Shown: positions 54,292 through 63,178, numbered from the stretch's first letter. The stretch: 64,000 bases of DNA from Streptomyces olivaceoviridis (GCF_014650115.1 NZ_BMUI01000013.1:62001-126000), one strand, 5' to 3'. Numbers and translations: made by a program. The notes: generated by a model not told the origin, from the sequence alone.

Positions 54292-55002
54292 TCAGGCGTC
54301 CCTGCGCCGCACGCTCCACCCGCCCGCCACCAGGGCCGAGGCCGTCCACAGCGCGGTCACCGCCAGCCCGCTCCACGGGCCGAGGGTGCCGTCCCAGGTG
54401 CTGTGCAGGGCGACTTGGCCGGCCCGGTCGGGGAGGAAGTCGGCGGCACCGCCGGAGAGATCGCCGACGACGAAGGAGACGATGAGCAGGAACGGGATCA
54501 GCACGGAGAGGGTCGCGACGGCGCTGCGCAGCACGGCCGCGAGTCCGGCGGCGAACAGGGTCATCAGCGTCAGGTGCAGGCCGCAGCCGACGGCGCCCCG
54601 CACGCCCTCGGCCCAGCCGGGAGCGGACGCGCCGAGCACCGCCCGGCCCACCAGGAGCGTGACGAACCCGGTGAGCAGCCCGACGGCCAGCGCCGGCAGC
54701 GCGATCGCCGTCGTCTTCGCGGCGAACCAGCGCCCCCGGTCGGGCACCGCCGACAGCGTCAGCCGGAGCGCGCCGCCGCGGAACTCCGACGCGACGGCCG
54801 TCGTACCGAAGGCGATGGCGGCGATCTGCCCGAAGTTGACGCCGAAGAACACCGAGAACAGCGGGTCGGCGTCGCCGGTGTCGGCCGCGGCGAGCGCCGA
54901 GAACGCGGCGGTGGCGACGAGGACGGCGGCGAGCGCGCCCAGCAGCGGGCGCAGGGTACGGATCTTGATCCACTCGGCGTGGAGCGCGGGTACGAAGGAC
55001 AT
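54292..55002 (-). CDS. ABC-2-type permease
   Basis: A 236-residue integral membrane protein with six hydrophobic segments: an N-terminal ALHAEWIKIRTLR amphipathic start, then PLLGALAAVLVATAAFSALAA, IAAIAFGTTAVASEFRGGALRL and VLIPFLLIVSFVVGDL. EWxKIRT plus E-F-R-G-G is typical of Streptomyces ABC-2 exporters. It forms a pair with the ATPase gene 2 nt upstream, next to a divergent two-component system that probably controls it. Confidence 0.9.
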   Translation of the reverse strand: MSFVPALHAEWIKIRTLRPLLGALAAVLVATAAFSALAAADTGDADPLFSVFFGVNFGQIAAIAFGTTAVASEFRGGALRLTLSAVPDRGRWFAAKTTAIALPALAVGLLTGFVTLLVGRAVLGASAPGWAEGVRGAVGCGLHLTLMTLFAAGLAAVLRSAVATLSVLIPFLLIVSFVVGDLSGGAADFLPDRAGQVALHSTWDGTLGPWSGLAVTALWTASALVAGGWSVRRRDA

Positions 55003-55004
55003 GG

Positions 55005-55925
55005 TCAGGCCCCCTGGGGCTGTGCGGTGAACTCGGCCTCGGCGGCGGTCAGATCGAGGTAGGCCTCCTCCAAGGTGGCCTCGTGGGCGGAGAGTTCCAG
55101 GACGGGGACGCCCGCCTCGGACATCAGCCGGCCCAGGTCGTCCACGCGCGCGTGCCGTACCGTCCAGGTCCCGTCCTCGTCCCTGGAGGCGTCGTGGCCG
55201 TGCCGGGCGAGGAGGTCGGCGAGGGCCGCGGGGTCGGTGGTGCGGACGCGGACGTGGGGCCGTACGCGCGCGTGGATGAACTCGCGCACCGGTGTGTCGG
55301 CGAGCAGGCGGCCCCGGCCGAGGATCAGCAGGTGGTCGGCGAAGGCGGCGGTCTCGCCCATGAGATGGCTGGAGACCAGGACCGTACGGCCCTCGGCGGC
55401 GAGCCGGCGCAGCAGTGTGCGGATCCAGACGATGCCCTCGGGGTCGAGTCCGTTGGCGGGTTCGTCGAGCAGCACGACCTCGGGGTCGCCGAGCAGGGCG
55501 GCGGCGATGCCGAGCCGCTGGCGCATGCCGAGGGAGTACGTCCGTACCCTGCGCCGTGCCACGGGGGCCAGCCCGGTTTCCTCCAGGACCGTGTCGACCC
55601 GGCGGGCCGGGATGCGGTTGCTCGCGGCGAGGGCCAGCAGATGATCGCGGGCGGTGCGGGAGCCGTGCGCGGCGCCCGCGTCGAGCAGGGCTCCCACCCT
55701 GCGTAGGGGTTCGCCGAGCCGCGGGTAGGGGTGGCCGCCGATCGTGGCGGTGCCGGCGGTGGGCCGGTCGAGGCCGAGGACGAGGCGCAGGGTGGTGGAC
55801 TTGCCGGCGCCGTTGGGTCCGAGGAAGCCGGTGACCCGGCCGGGGCGCACGCGGAAGGTGAGGTGGTCGACGGCGCGCCGGCCGCCGTGGTCCTTGGTGA
55901 GGTCTCGCACGTCGATGCTGGTCAT
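55005..55925 (-). CDS. ABC transporter ATP-binding protein
   Basis: A 306-residue ATPase of the ABC-2 drug/lantibiotic export type: Walker A GPNGAGKST, signature YSLGMRQRLGIAAALLG, Walker B EVVLLDEPANGLDPEG, switch His in VLVSSHLMGE. About 90 C-terminal residues form the accessory domain of BcrA-like proteins. The Q-loop region is DAGAAHGSRTARDHL. Translated just before the permease gene; the substrate is unknown. Confidence 0.93.
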   Translation of the reverse strand: MTSIDVRDLTKDHGGRRAVDHLTFRVRPGRVTGFLGPNGAGKSTTLRLVLGLDRPTAGTATIGGHPYPRLGEPLRRVGALLDAGAAHGSRTARDHLLALAASNRIPARRVDTVLEETGLAPVARRRVRTYSLGMRQRLGIAAALLGDPEVVLLDEPANGLDPEGIVWIRTLLRRLAAEGRTVLVSSHLMGETAAFADHLLILGRGRLLADTPVREFIHARVRPHVRVRTTDPAALADLLARHGHDASRDEDGTWTVRHARVDDLGRLMSEAGVPVLELSAHEATLEEAYLDLTAAEAEFTAQPQGA

Positions 55926-55980
55926 GGCGACAGCCTCGCCGGGAACGGCGGTTGGCTCCTCCCCCGCCGGTGGGGACCGT

Positions 55981-55998
55981 CTCCCCCGTGCGGGGGAG
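55981..55998. promoter_or_regulatory. Inverted repeat between the ABC exporter and two-component genes
   Basis: CTCCCCC-n4-GGGGGAG is a perfect 7-bp repeat in the 107-nt divergent promoter region. It could be bound by the adjacent response regulator or simply form a hairpin. Confidence 0.35.
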
Positions 55999-56032
55999 GT
56001 CCGTTGTCAGTGCCGCCTGCGACGATGAGGTC

Positions 56033-57187
56033 ATGGCTCGCCTTCTGCGCCCGCTGCTGCGCGGGACGACGTACACGCGCCTGCTGCATCTGTGGGTGCC
56101 GATGCTGGTGGTCAGCGTCTGGCTCTTCGTCGTCCCGTCGACCCCCTGGGTGCCCGCGCTGTTCCTCGTCCCGCTCGGTCTCGTGCCCGCGGTGCGCAGG
56201 GGCGAGGGTGTGCAGGCGCGGCTGCTGCTCACGCCCTGCGAGCCGGAGCCGGGCATCTCCGAGGCGCCGGCGGCGACCTGGCGGGACCGGCTGCGCACGG
56301 TGCTGTGGCTGGAGCTGCGGATGCTGCTCGGCGCCGTGACCGTGTTCGCCTCGGTGTGGCTGCCCGTCCTCTGCTTCGAACTGGCGCGGTGCGCCTGGGG
56401 CGAGGCGCCGGACGGGGTCCCGCTGCTGGACCGGCTGCCGGCGCACCGCGCCTGGGCGCTGCTGGCGCCGCTGCCGCTGATCGCCCTGTACGGACTGGTC
56501 GTCGGGCTCGGGGAGCTGGTCACCGCCGGTGCGCGCCGGCTGCTCGGGCCGTCGGCGGCCGAGCGGCTCGCCGCGCTGGAGGAGCGCACCGAGCAGTTGC
56601 TGGAACGCGCCCGGATCGCGCGGGAGTTGCACGACTCGATCGGGCACGCCCTGACGGTGGCCGTGGTACAGGCGGGCGCGGCGCGGGCGGCGGCTGATCC
56701 CGAGTTCACCGACCGGGCGCTGGGCGCCATCGAGGAGACCGGCCGGGCCGCGCTGGAGGATCTGGAACGGGTGCTGGGCGTGCTGCGGGAGGCCGAGCGG
56801 CCGGTGAGCGCGCGGCCCACGCTGGCCGACGCGGGCCGGCTGCTGGAGTCGGCGCGGGCCTCGGGGGCGAAGGTCGACGCCGAGGTGACGGGTCCGGTCG
56901 AGGCCCTGCCGGGCCCGGTGTCCCGCGAGGGCTACCGCATCCTCCAGGAGGCGCTCACCAATGTGCTGCGGCACGCGGGGGCCGTGGCCGTACGGGTCAG
57001 GGTCACGGTCGGCGACGGGACGCTCGCCCTGGAGGTCCGCAATCCGCTGCCGGGAGCGATACCCGGCGCCGGGCGGGGCAGCGGCCTGCGGGGCATACGG
57101 GAGCGGGCGGCGCTGCTCGGCGGCGCCGCCCGGACCGGCCCGGACGAGGGCGACTGGCAGGTCCGCGCGGAGCTGCCGGTCGGCTGA
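56033..57187 (+). CDS. Two-component sensor histidine kinase (NarL/LiaS class)
   Basis: A 384-residue HisKA_3 kinase. Membrane segments lie near LLHLWVPMLVVSVWLFVV, WVPALFLVPLGLV, LLGAVTVFASVWLPVLCF and APLPLIALYGLVVGL. The phospho-acceptor His is in IARELHDSIGHAL (about H200), and the ATPase part has YRILQEALTNVLRHA (N-box) and GSGLRGIRERAALLGG (G-box). No large sensor domain is present, so it probably senses within the membrane. ATG 56033 is preceded by GAGG. The response regulator starts 14 nt after the stop. Confidence 0.92.
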   Translation: MARLLRPLLRGTTYTRLLHLWVPMLVVSVWLFVVPSTPWVPALFLVPLGLVPAVRRGEGVQARLLLTPCEPEPGISEAPAATWRDRLRTVLWLELRMLLGAVTVFASVWLPVLCFELARCAWGEAPDGVPLLDRLPAHRAWALLAPLPLIALYGLVVGLGELVTAGARRLLGPSAAERLAALEERTEQLLERARIARELHDSIGHALTVAVVQAGAARAAADPEFTDRALGAIEETGRAALEDLERVLGVLREAERPVSARPTLADAGRLLESARASGAKVDAEVTGPVEALPGPVSREGYRILQEALTNVLRHAGAVAVRVRVTVGDGTLALEVRNPLPGAIPGAGRGSGLRGIRERAALLGGAARTGPDEGDWQVRAELPVG

Positions 57188-57201
57188 TCTACGCTGGCCG
57201 G

Positions 57202-57858
57202 ATGCCGGTCACCGTACTCCTCGTCGACGACGAACCCCTGGTCCGCGCGGGTCTGCGGGCCGTGCTGGAGGCGCAGCCCGACATCGAGGTGGTGGGCGAG
57301 GCGGCCGACGGCGCGGCCGTCATCCCGCTCGTACGGCGACTGCGGCCGGACGTGGTCGCCATGGACGTGCGAATGCCCCTGATGGACGGCATCGAGGCCA
57401 CGCGCGCGGTGCTCCGCACCGTGGCGGAACCGCCGAAGATCCTCGTGGTGACCACCTTCGAGGACGACGAGTACGTGTACGAGGCGCTGCGCGCGGGTGC
57501 CGACGGTTTCCTGCTGAAGCGGGCCCGCCCGGCCGAGATCGTGCACGCGGTGCGGCTGGTCGCGGAGGGCGAGTCACTGCTGTTCCCGGCGTCCGTGCGA
57601 CGCCTCGCCGTCCGGTACGGCGACGGCGCCCGGCCGGCGCCGGCCACACCGCCGCACACCCGGCTCACGGAGCGGGAGGCGGAGGTGCTGCGGCTGATGG
57701 CGCGGGGGCTGTCGAACGCGGAGATCGCCGCCCGGCTCGTGGTGGGCGCGGAGACGGTGAAGTCGCATGTGAGCGCCGTGCTGGCCAAGCTCGGCGCGCG
57801 CGACCGCACCCAGGCGGTGATCGCGGCCTACGAGTCCGGGTTCATGGAATCTGGGTGA
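57202..57858 (+). CDS. Two-component response regulator (NarL/FixJ class)
   Basis: A 218-residue regulator: receiver with LLVDDEPLVRAGL, the phosphorylated Asp in AMDVRMPLMDGIEA (D55), VVTTFEDDEYVYEAL and the conserved Lys in FLLKRA. The C-terminal LuxR helix-turn-helix follows: LTEREAEVLRLMARGLSNAEIAARLVVGAETVKSHVSAVLAKLGARDRTQAV (seen in parts). It pairs with the kinase upstream and likely regulates the divergent ABC exporter. Confidence 0.95.
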   Translation: MPVTVLLVDDEPLVRAGLRAVLEAQPDIEVVGEAADGAAVIPLVRRLRPDVVAMDVRMPLMDGIEATRAVLRTVAEPPKILVVTTFEDDEYVYEALRAGADGFLLKRARPAEIVHAVRLVAEGESLLFPASVRRLAVRYGDGARPAPATPPHTRLTEREAEVLRLMARGLSNAEIAARLVVGAETVKSHVSAVLAKLGARDRTQAVIAAYESGFMESG

Positions 57859-57955
57859 CGAAGAGCCCGGCCGCGAGCGGGGCCCGACACTCGCCGGGGG
57901 CGGACCGGGCCGAGTACGATCCGGCCAACACGCCCGCGAGCTGGGAGGACGGACG

Positions 57956-59113
57956 GTGGGGCAGCTGACCGGTGGCGATCCCTCGCTGCTGCGAAGGATC
58001 AATTCCGCGGTGGTGCTGCACGCGCTGCGTACCACGGACTGCGCGACGCTCACCGAGATCACCCGCGTCACCGGACTGTCCCGGCCGACCGTCGAGGGCG
58101 TCGTGGAGGGCCTCATCGAGGGTGGCCTGGTGGTGGAGACGGCGCCCGAGGACGGCGGTGCCCGGCGGCAGGGGCGGCCCGCCCGGCGGTTCCGGTTCCG
58201 GGCCGAGGCGGGGCATCTGCTGGGCCTGGAGATCGGTCCGCACCGGGTCGCCGCGCTCCTGTCCGACCTGGACGGGCGGGTGCTCGGCGCGCAGGCCAAG
58301 GAGGTCGGCGAGACGGCCCCGGCGGACGAGCGGCTGGACCGGCTGCGCGGCGCGGTCGCGGAGCTGCTGCGCCGAGCCGGGGTCGCGCGCAGCTCGCTGC
58401 GGGCCGTGGGCGTGGGCACGCCGGGCATCGTGGAGGCGGACGGCACGGTGCGGCTGGGCACGGCCCTGCCGCAGTGGACGGGTCTGAAGCTGGGCGAGCG
58501 GCTGAGCCGTTCCTTCCGGTGTCCGGTGCTGGTGGAGAACGACGCCAACGCGGCGGCGGTCGCCGAGCACTGGAAGGGCGCGGCGGCCGAGACGGACGAC
58601 GTGGTGTTCGTGCTGGCCGGGCTGAGCCCGGGGGCCGGTTCGCTGATCGGCGGACGGCTGCACCGGGGCTACGGCGGAGCGGCCGGGGAGATCGGCGCGC
58701 TGCACCTGCTGGGCCGGGAGGCGACGCCGGAGGCGCTGCTGTCCACCACCGACGAGCCGCTGCACCCGCTGGACGAGCAGGCGGTGGCCGAGGTGTTCGC
58801 GCTGGCACGCAAGGGCGACCAGCGGGCCCGGGCGGCCGTGGAGCGGTTCATCCAGCGGCTGGTGCACGACGTGGCCGCGCTGGTGCTGGCGCTCGATCCG
58901 GAGCTGGTCGTGATCGGGGGGTGGGCGGCCGGACTGGACGGGGTCCTGGAGCCGCTGCGGTGCGAGCTGGCCCGCTACTGCCTGCGACCGCCCCGGGTGG
59001 CGCTGTCCATGCTGGGGGAGGCGGCCGTGGCCACGGGGGCACTGCGGCTGGCGCTCGACCACGTGGAGGAGCAGTTGTTCGCGGTCGACGGCACGGTGAC
59101 CGCCCGCCGGTGA
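57956..59113 (+). CDS. ROK-family transcriptional regulator
   Basis: A 385-residue protein with an N-terminal winged helix (LRRINSAVVLHALRTTDCATLTEITRVTGLSRPTVEGVVEGL) and a ROK sugar-kinase-like domain (GIEIGPHRVAALLSDLDG-type start, GVGTPGIVEADG, VENDANAAAVAEHW, GYGGAAGEIGALHL). The zinc motif CxCGxxGCxE of glucokinases is missing, and a helical insert replaces it, so it is a regulator and probably not an active kinase. The GTG start has GGGAGGACGG upstream. It likely senses a sugar or sugar phosphate; no sugar transport genes are near. Confidence 0.88.
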   Translation: MGQLTGGDPSLLRRINSAVVLHALRTTDCATLTEITRVTGLSRPTVEGVVEGLIEGGLVVETAPEDGGARRQGRPARRFRFRAEAGHLLGLEIGPHRVAALLSDLDGRVLGAQAKEVGETAPADERLDRLRGAVAELLRRAGVARSSLRAVGVGTPGIVEADGTVRLGTALPQWTGLKLGERLSRSFRCPVLVENDANAAAVAEHWKGAAAETDDVVFVLAGLSPGAGSLIGGRLHRGYGGAAGEIGALHLLGREATPEALLSTTDEPLHPLDEQAVAEVFALARKGDQRARAAVERFIQRLVHDVAALVLALDPELVVIGGWAAGLDGVLEPLRCELARYCLRPPRVALSMLGEAAVATGALRLALDHVEEQLFAVDGTVTARR

Positions 59114-59228
59114 CCAGGACGCCGGGTGCGCCGATCGCGCCGGTCGCGCCGGGTCCAGCGAATCCTGCCTGGTGCGGCGCTGCTGCCGCTGCGGCGCTCT
59201 TGCCGCTGCGGTGGTCCGGCCAGGCGCG

Positions 59229-59282
59229 GTGATCCTGCCAGGTGGGGTGATCCTGCCAGGTGGGGTGATCCTGCCAGGTGGG
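59229..59282. repeat. Three perfect tandem 18-bp repeats
   Basis: GTGATCCTGCCAGGTGGG occurs three times in a row without change (59229-59246, 59247-59264, 59265-59282), with a decayed fourth copy just before. It lies between convergent ROK and GntR genes, outside any gene. Confidence 0.9.
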
Positions 59283-59365
59283 GCGCCTCGTCGCGGGTCG
59301 CGCCCGCACGGCGGAGCCGCACCTGAATGCGGCCCCGCGCCCCCGGGGCGGCTGTCCGCCCGGCG

Positions 59366-60127
59366 TCAGGAGGCTCGCTTCTCCGGGTCGTGGTGTATTT
59401 CCACCCCGGCCGACTCGCCGAAGGTGAGCCGGCAGGTGTCGGCGCGGTAGGTCGCGACCGAGAGCGCCGCGGTACGGCCCTGCACGAAGAAGCGGGTGGT
59501 GACGACGAGGACGGGTGAACCGGGGAGCCGGTCGAGTTCCTTGGCGTCGTCCGCGCGCGCGGAGCCCAGCTCGACGGCGCGGTCCTCCCCTTCCAGCGGC
59601 AGGTGCTGCAACTCGCGCAGCACCGCACGCGCGCGTGCCGCGCCGGACGGGGCGTCGATCGCGGTCAGGCCGGGCACGGAGGCCACCGGGATGTAGAGCA
59701 GTTCGGTGGCGACCTGCTGGCCGTGGGACATGCGGGAGCGGCGCACGGTGTGGACGGGCTCGTCCGCGCCGGTCTCCAGGGCCGCGGCGACGGCGGCGGG
59801 CGGTGGCGCCTGGACGCTGTCGACGGGCTGCCAGGCGTCTCCGGCGGCGCCGGGCCAGGTGTGCTGTTCGGTGCCGACGGCCACGCCCACGCGCGGGGGC
59901 GCGACGGTCGTACCGACCCCGCGGCGGCGCTGGAGCCGGCCCTCCAGTTCCAGCTGTTCGAGTGCCTGGCGGAGCGTGGCGCGGGCCACGCCGAAGCGGG
60001 CCGCGAGATCACGCTCGTTGGGCAGGATCTCGCCGACCGAGAACTCGGAGTCCAGTGCCTCGGTGAGCACGGTTTTCAGATGCCAGTACTTCGGTTCCGG
60101 TACCGATTCCAGCTGCGTGGTCCCCAC
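59366..60127 (-). CDS. GntR/HutC-family regulator with UTRA domain
   Basis: A 253-residue regulator: winged helix with EPKYWHLKTVLTEAL, GEILPNERDLAARFGVARATLRQALEQLELEGRLQRRRGVGT (in parts), then a UTRA ligand domain (VHTVRRSRMSHGQQVATELLYIPVASVPGL, TTRFFVQGRTAALSVATY). It resembles DasR/NagR-like sensors of amino-sugar or sugar phosphates. I chose the GTG at 60127, with GGAGGACAGG just upstream; the frame stays open to 60193, but that part is not conserved in kind. Confidence 0.9.
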   Translation of the reverse strand: MGTTQLESVPEPKYWHLKTVLTEALDSEFSVGEILPNERDLAARFGVARATLRQALEQLELEGRLQRRRGVGTTVAPPRVGVAVGTEQHTWPGAAGDAWQPVDSVQAPPPAAVAAALETGADEPVHTVRRSRMSHGQQVATELLYIPVASVPGLTAIDAPSGAARARAVLRELQHLPLEGEDRAVELGSARADDAKELDRLPGSPVLVVTTRFFVQGRTAALSVATYRADTCRLTFGESAGVEIHHDPEKRAS

Positions 60128-60391
60128 CCTGTCCTCCGCAAGAGCCGTGGTCCGGCGGTTTTTAGCGCCCTTGTTTATTAAAGGTTGTTGCACTTCTCTG
60201 CGACGATAGGGCGGCCGTCACCCTTGGTCAAGACCAATCCTCGGTCCCTGCGGGAACGGACGGGTGACCCGCGCGCGGCGTTCACCGGGCGTTCGTGTGC
60301 GGCGGTACGTGTGACATCGCGGCAACGCGCCTGTCGCACGACGGAGCCCCCGCCGGACGACGGGGGCTCGGGCGCGCGGCGGGGCGGTGGC

Positions 60392-61285
60392 TCAGTGGCC
60401 GGTGAGGTGCCGCAGCTTGTCGGGGTTGCGGACGATGTAGACGGCGGTGATGCGGCCGTCGGCGATGTCCACCTGGAAGAGGCTGTCGGGCTTGTCGCCG
60501 GACAGGACGAGCAGGGCCGGGCCGCCGTTGGTCTCCAGGAGGCGGTAGGAGAGGTCCGCCGGGCCCGAGCGCGCGGCGCCGACGAGGAAGCGGCCGACCT
60601 TGTCGGCGGTGTGCAGGACGCGCACCGGCGCCTTGGCCTTGCCGCCGCTGTCGCCGACCAGCCGGACGTCCGGGGCGAGCAGGGACAGCAGCCCCTCCAG
60701 GTCGCCCCCGGACGCGGCGGCGAGGAAACGTTCGGTCAGGTCCCGGCGCCGCACCGGGTCCACCTCGTACCGGGGGCGCCCTTCCGCCACGTGCCGGCGG
60801 GCACGCCCGGCGAGCTGCCGTACCGCCGGCTCGGCGCGGTCGAGCAGCGTGGCGATCTCGGCGTACGGGTAGCCGAACGCCTCCCGGAGCACGAACACCG
60901 CCCGTTCCAGCGGGGACAGCGATTCCAGGACGACCAGGACGGCCAGGGAGACCGTGTCGGCGAGCACCGCGCGGTCCGCGGTGTCCGGTGCGGTGTCGGC
61001 GAACTCGGTGAGGTACGGTTCCGGCAGCCACGGCCCGACGTACGCCTCGCCGCGCGACTGCACCTGGCGCAGCCGGTCGATGGCCAGCCGGGTGGTGACG
61101 CGCACCAGGTAGGCGCGCGGTTCGCGGACCGCCGCGCGGTCGGCCTGGTACCAGCGCAGCCAGGCCTCCTGGACCACGTCCTCGGCGTCGGCGACCCGGC
61201 CGAGCATGCGGTACGCGACCCCCGTGAGCAGGGGCCGGTGCTCTTCGAAGACATCGGTGGCGAGGTCGGCGGTCACGGGGTCCAT
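60392..61285 (-). CDS. sigJ: ECF41-type sigma factor (SigJ-like) with SnoaL_2 tail
   Basis: A 297-residue alternative sigma factor. Region 2 is FEEHRPLLTGVAYRMLGRVADAEDVVQEAWLRW; the ECF41 hallmark WLPEP is in YVGPWLPEPYL; region 4 is LSPLERAVFVLREAFGYPYAEIATLLDRAEPAVRQL. A SnoaL_2 domain of about 110 residues follows (LLAPDVRLVGDSGGKAKAP, KVGRFLVGAAR, GRITAVYIVRNPDKL), which in this class replaces a separate anti-sigma factor. The start at 61285 has a weak ribosome site. It is divergent from an F420-type oxidoreductase, a common target kind. Confidence 0.92.
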   Translation of the reverse strand: MDPVTADLATDVFEEHRPLLTGVAYRMLGRVADAEDVVQEAWLRWYQADRAAVREPRAYLVRVTTRLAIDRLRQVQSRGEAYVGPWLPEPYLTEFADTAPDTADRAVLADTVSLAVLVVLESLSPLERAVFVLREAFGYPYAEIATLLDRAEPAVRQLAGRARRHVAEGRPRYEVDPVRRRDLTERFLAAASGGDLEGLLSLLAPDVRLVGDSGGKAKAPVRVLHTADKVGRFLVGAARSGPADLSYRLLETNGGPALLVLSGDKPDSLFQVDIADGRITAVYIVRNPDKLRHLTGH

Positions 61286-61398
61286 CCCAGCCGACACGCC
61301 GTGCGCTGTCCACCCGGAATGCCCGGCTCCAGGAGCGGTCCGGATCACAATGACCGCGGACCGCCGGCGGTCGGCGGCCGGTGACCGTGAGGTGGGCG

Positions 61399-62052
61399 AT
61401 GCGGTACGCGGTGCTGGGCACGGGCGAGGTGGGCCGCACGCTGGCCGGCCGGCTGCTGGAACTGGGGCACGAGGTGACCCTGGGGTCCCGCTCCCGGGAC
61501 AACCCGGTGGCGGCGGAGTGGGCGACGGCCGCGGCCGGCCGGGCGCACGCGGGGACGTTCGCGGACGCCGCCGCGGCGGGCGAGGTGGTCGTCAACGCGG
61601 TGGGCGGCCGGGTGGCGCTGGACGCGCTGGCGGCTGCGGGCGCGGAGCACCTGGACGGCAAGGTGCTGGTGGACGTCTCCAATCCGCTGGCGTTCGAGGA
61701 CGGTCAGCCGCGGCTGGATCCGGTGGAGTCGGACAGCGTGGCCGAGCGGATCCAGCGGGCGTTCCCGCACGCGCGCGTGGTCAAGACGCTGAACACGGTC
61801 AACTGCCAGGTGATGGTGGACCCGCGGCGGGTCCCGGGCGACCACCACGTGTTCGTGTGCGGGGCGGACCCCGGCGCCAAGCAGCAGGTGACGGCGCTGC
61901 TCGGGGAGTTCGGCTGGCCGGCCGGGCGGGTGCTGGACCTGGGCGGCATCCGGTCGGCACGCGCGGTGGAGATGTATCTGCCCCTGTGGCTCGCGCTCTT
62001 CGGCCGCTTCGGGAACGCCGACTTCAACGTCGAGGTGCGCCGGGCGCGTTGA
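61399..62052 (+). CDS. F420-dependent NADP oxidoreductase-like protein
   Basis: A 217-residue Rossmann protein: MRYAVLGTGEVGRTLAGRLLELGHEVTLGSR (NADP-binding GxGxxG with a following SR), VVVNAVGGRVALDAL, VLVDVSNPL, VVKTLNTVNCQVMVDP, and GWPAGRVLDLGGIRSARAVEMYLPLWLAL. This matches the F420H2:NADP oxidoreductase superfamily, whose Streptomyces members without the short Fno form have unclear roles. ATG 61399 has GAGGTGG just upstream. It is divergent from the ECF41 sigma gene (113 nt), which may control it. Confidence 0.85.
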   Translation: MRYAVLGTGEVGRTLAGRLLELGHEVTLGSRSRDNPVAAEWATAAAGRAHAGTFADAAAAGEVVVNAVGGRVALDALAAAGAEHLDGKVLVDVSNPLAFEDGQPRLDPVESDSVAERIQRAFPHARVVKTLNTVNCQVMVDPRRVPGDHHVFVCGADPGAKQQVTALLGEFGWPAGRVLDLGGIRSARAVEMYLPLWLALFGRFGNADFNVEVRRAR

Positions 62053-62160
62053 GGACCGTACGACAGGGCCGTGCGACGGGTCCGCGCGAAGGGGCCGTAC
62101 GACAGGGCCTCGCGAAGGGACCGTGCTACGGGGACGTGTTTACGGGGACGACGCCGGGGG

Positions 62161-62174
62161 CTACCGGCCGGTAG
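62161..62174. promoter_or_regulatory. Perfect 14-bp palindrome, probable operator
   Basis: CTACCGGCCGGTAG is a perfect palindrome 56 nt before the alpha/beta hydrolase ATG. TACCGnnCGGTA-type sites are bound by TetR-family repressors. No TetR gene is in this part of the window. Confidence 0.55.
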
Positions 62175-62230
62175 TAATTGCTGACAAGCTGTCTACGGCG
62201 TCCGTCAGCAGCCCAGCCGAGGAGCACCCC

Positions 62231-63061
62231 ATGTCCGCCACCGTCTCCTTCGAGGTCCCCACCCCGCACGGCCCGCGCGATGTCAGCGTGTCCTACGCGC
62301 GCGTGGGCCGCGGCGAACCCCTGGTCCTGCTGCACGGCATCGGCCATCACCGGCAGGCCTGGGACCCGGTCGTGGACATCCTCGCCACCGAGCGGGAGGT
62401 GATCGCCGTCGACCTGCCGGGCTTCGGCGCGTCCCCGGGACTCCCGGACGGCCTGAGCTACGACCTGCCCACCACCAACTCCGTGCTCGGCGCCCTGTTC
62501 GAGGCGCTGGAACTGGAGCGTCCGCACGTCGCCGGCAACTCGCTGGGCGGCCTGCTCGCCCTGGAGCTGGGCCGGGAGAAGCTCGTACGGTCCGTCACCG
62601 CCCTGTCCCCCGCCGGTTTCTGGTCCGAGGCCGAGCGGCGGTACGCGTTCACTGTGCTGCTCGCGATGCGGGGCATCGCCCAGCGGCTCCCGCTCCCGCT
62701 GGTCGAGCAGTTGTCCCGCACGGCGGCCGGCCGTACCGCGCTGACCAGCACCATCTACGCCCGTCCCGCGCGCCGTCCGCCGGAGGCGGTGGTCGCCGAG
62801 ACGCTCGCGCTCGTCGGCGCCGCCGGCTTCGAGGCGACCCTGCGCGCCGGTACCACCGTCCGGTTCACCGACGACCTGTCGGGTCTGCCGGTCACGGTGG
62901 CCTGGGGCACCCGGGACCGGATCCTCGTGCGCCGCCAGGGCGTCCGCGCCAAGCAGCTCATCCCCCACGCCCGGCTGGTGCGGCTGCCCGGCTGCGGCCA
63001 CTGTCCGATGAACGACGACCCGGCGCTGGTCGCGCGGGTCATCCTGGACGGCAGCCGCTGA
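62231..63061 (+). CDS. Alpha/beta-fold hydrolase
   Basis: A 276-residue hydrolase of the epoxide hydrolase/MhpC-like type: LVLLHGIGHHRQAWDPV (oxyanion hole), IAVDLPGFGAS, the nucleophile elbow AGNSLGGLLALE (Ser), Asp in GTRDRIL and His in GCGHCPM. No signal peptide, so cytoplasmic. The ATG follows GAGGAG. The substrate is unknown; the upstream palindrome implies tight repression and induction by a small molecule. Confidence 0.9.
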   Translation: MSATVSFEVPTPHGPRDVSVSYARVGRGEPLVLLHGIGHHRQAWDPVVDILATEREVIAVDLPGFGASPGLPDGLSYDLPTTNSVLGALFEALELERPHVAGNSLGGLLALELGREKLVRSVTALSPAGFWSEAERRYAFTVLLAMRGIAQRLPLPLVEQLSRTAAGRTALTSTIYARPARRPPEAVVAETLALVGAAGFEATLRAGTTVRFTDDLSGLPVTVAWGTRDRILVRRQGVRAKQLIPHARLVRLPGCGHCPMNDDPALVARVILDGSR

Positions 63062-63091
63062 GCACCGCTGACCGCCCTCCGGCCGACTGGA

Positions 63092-63113
63092 GTTCACTTC
63101 CGGTTCGTGTGCG
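63092..63113 (+). promoter_or_regulatory. PHO box (PhoP operator) upstream of the phosphatase gene
   Basis: Two adjacent 11-nt direct repeats, GTTCACTTCCG and GTTCGTGTGCG, fit the Streptomyces PhoP repeat G(G/T)TCAYYYR(G/C)G at 10 and 9 positions by my count. They lie 65 nt before the PhoD start, where PhoP activation under phosphate limitation is expected. Confidence 0.6.
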
Positions 63114-63178
63114 CGCCGCAGCGCCCCAGTAGGTGTGGCTCTGCACACTGGCCGGATCCCGTCCCTGGAGGCGCAGCC

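Noticed and set aside
60285..60320. TGTCACA on the minus strand, resembling the -35 of ECF41 promoters, upstream of the GntR gene
   Set aside because: The matching CGTC -10 at 16 nt spacing is not present; I did not call a sigma-dependent promoter.
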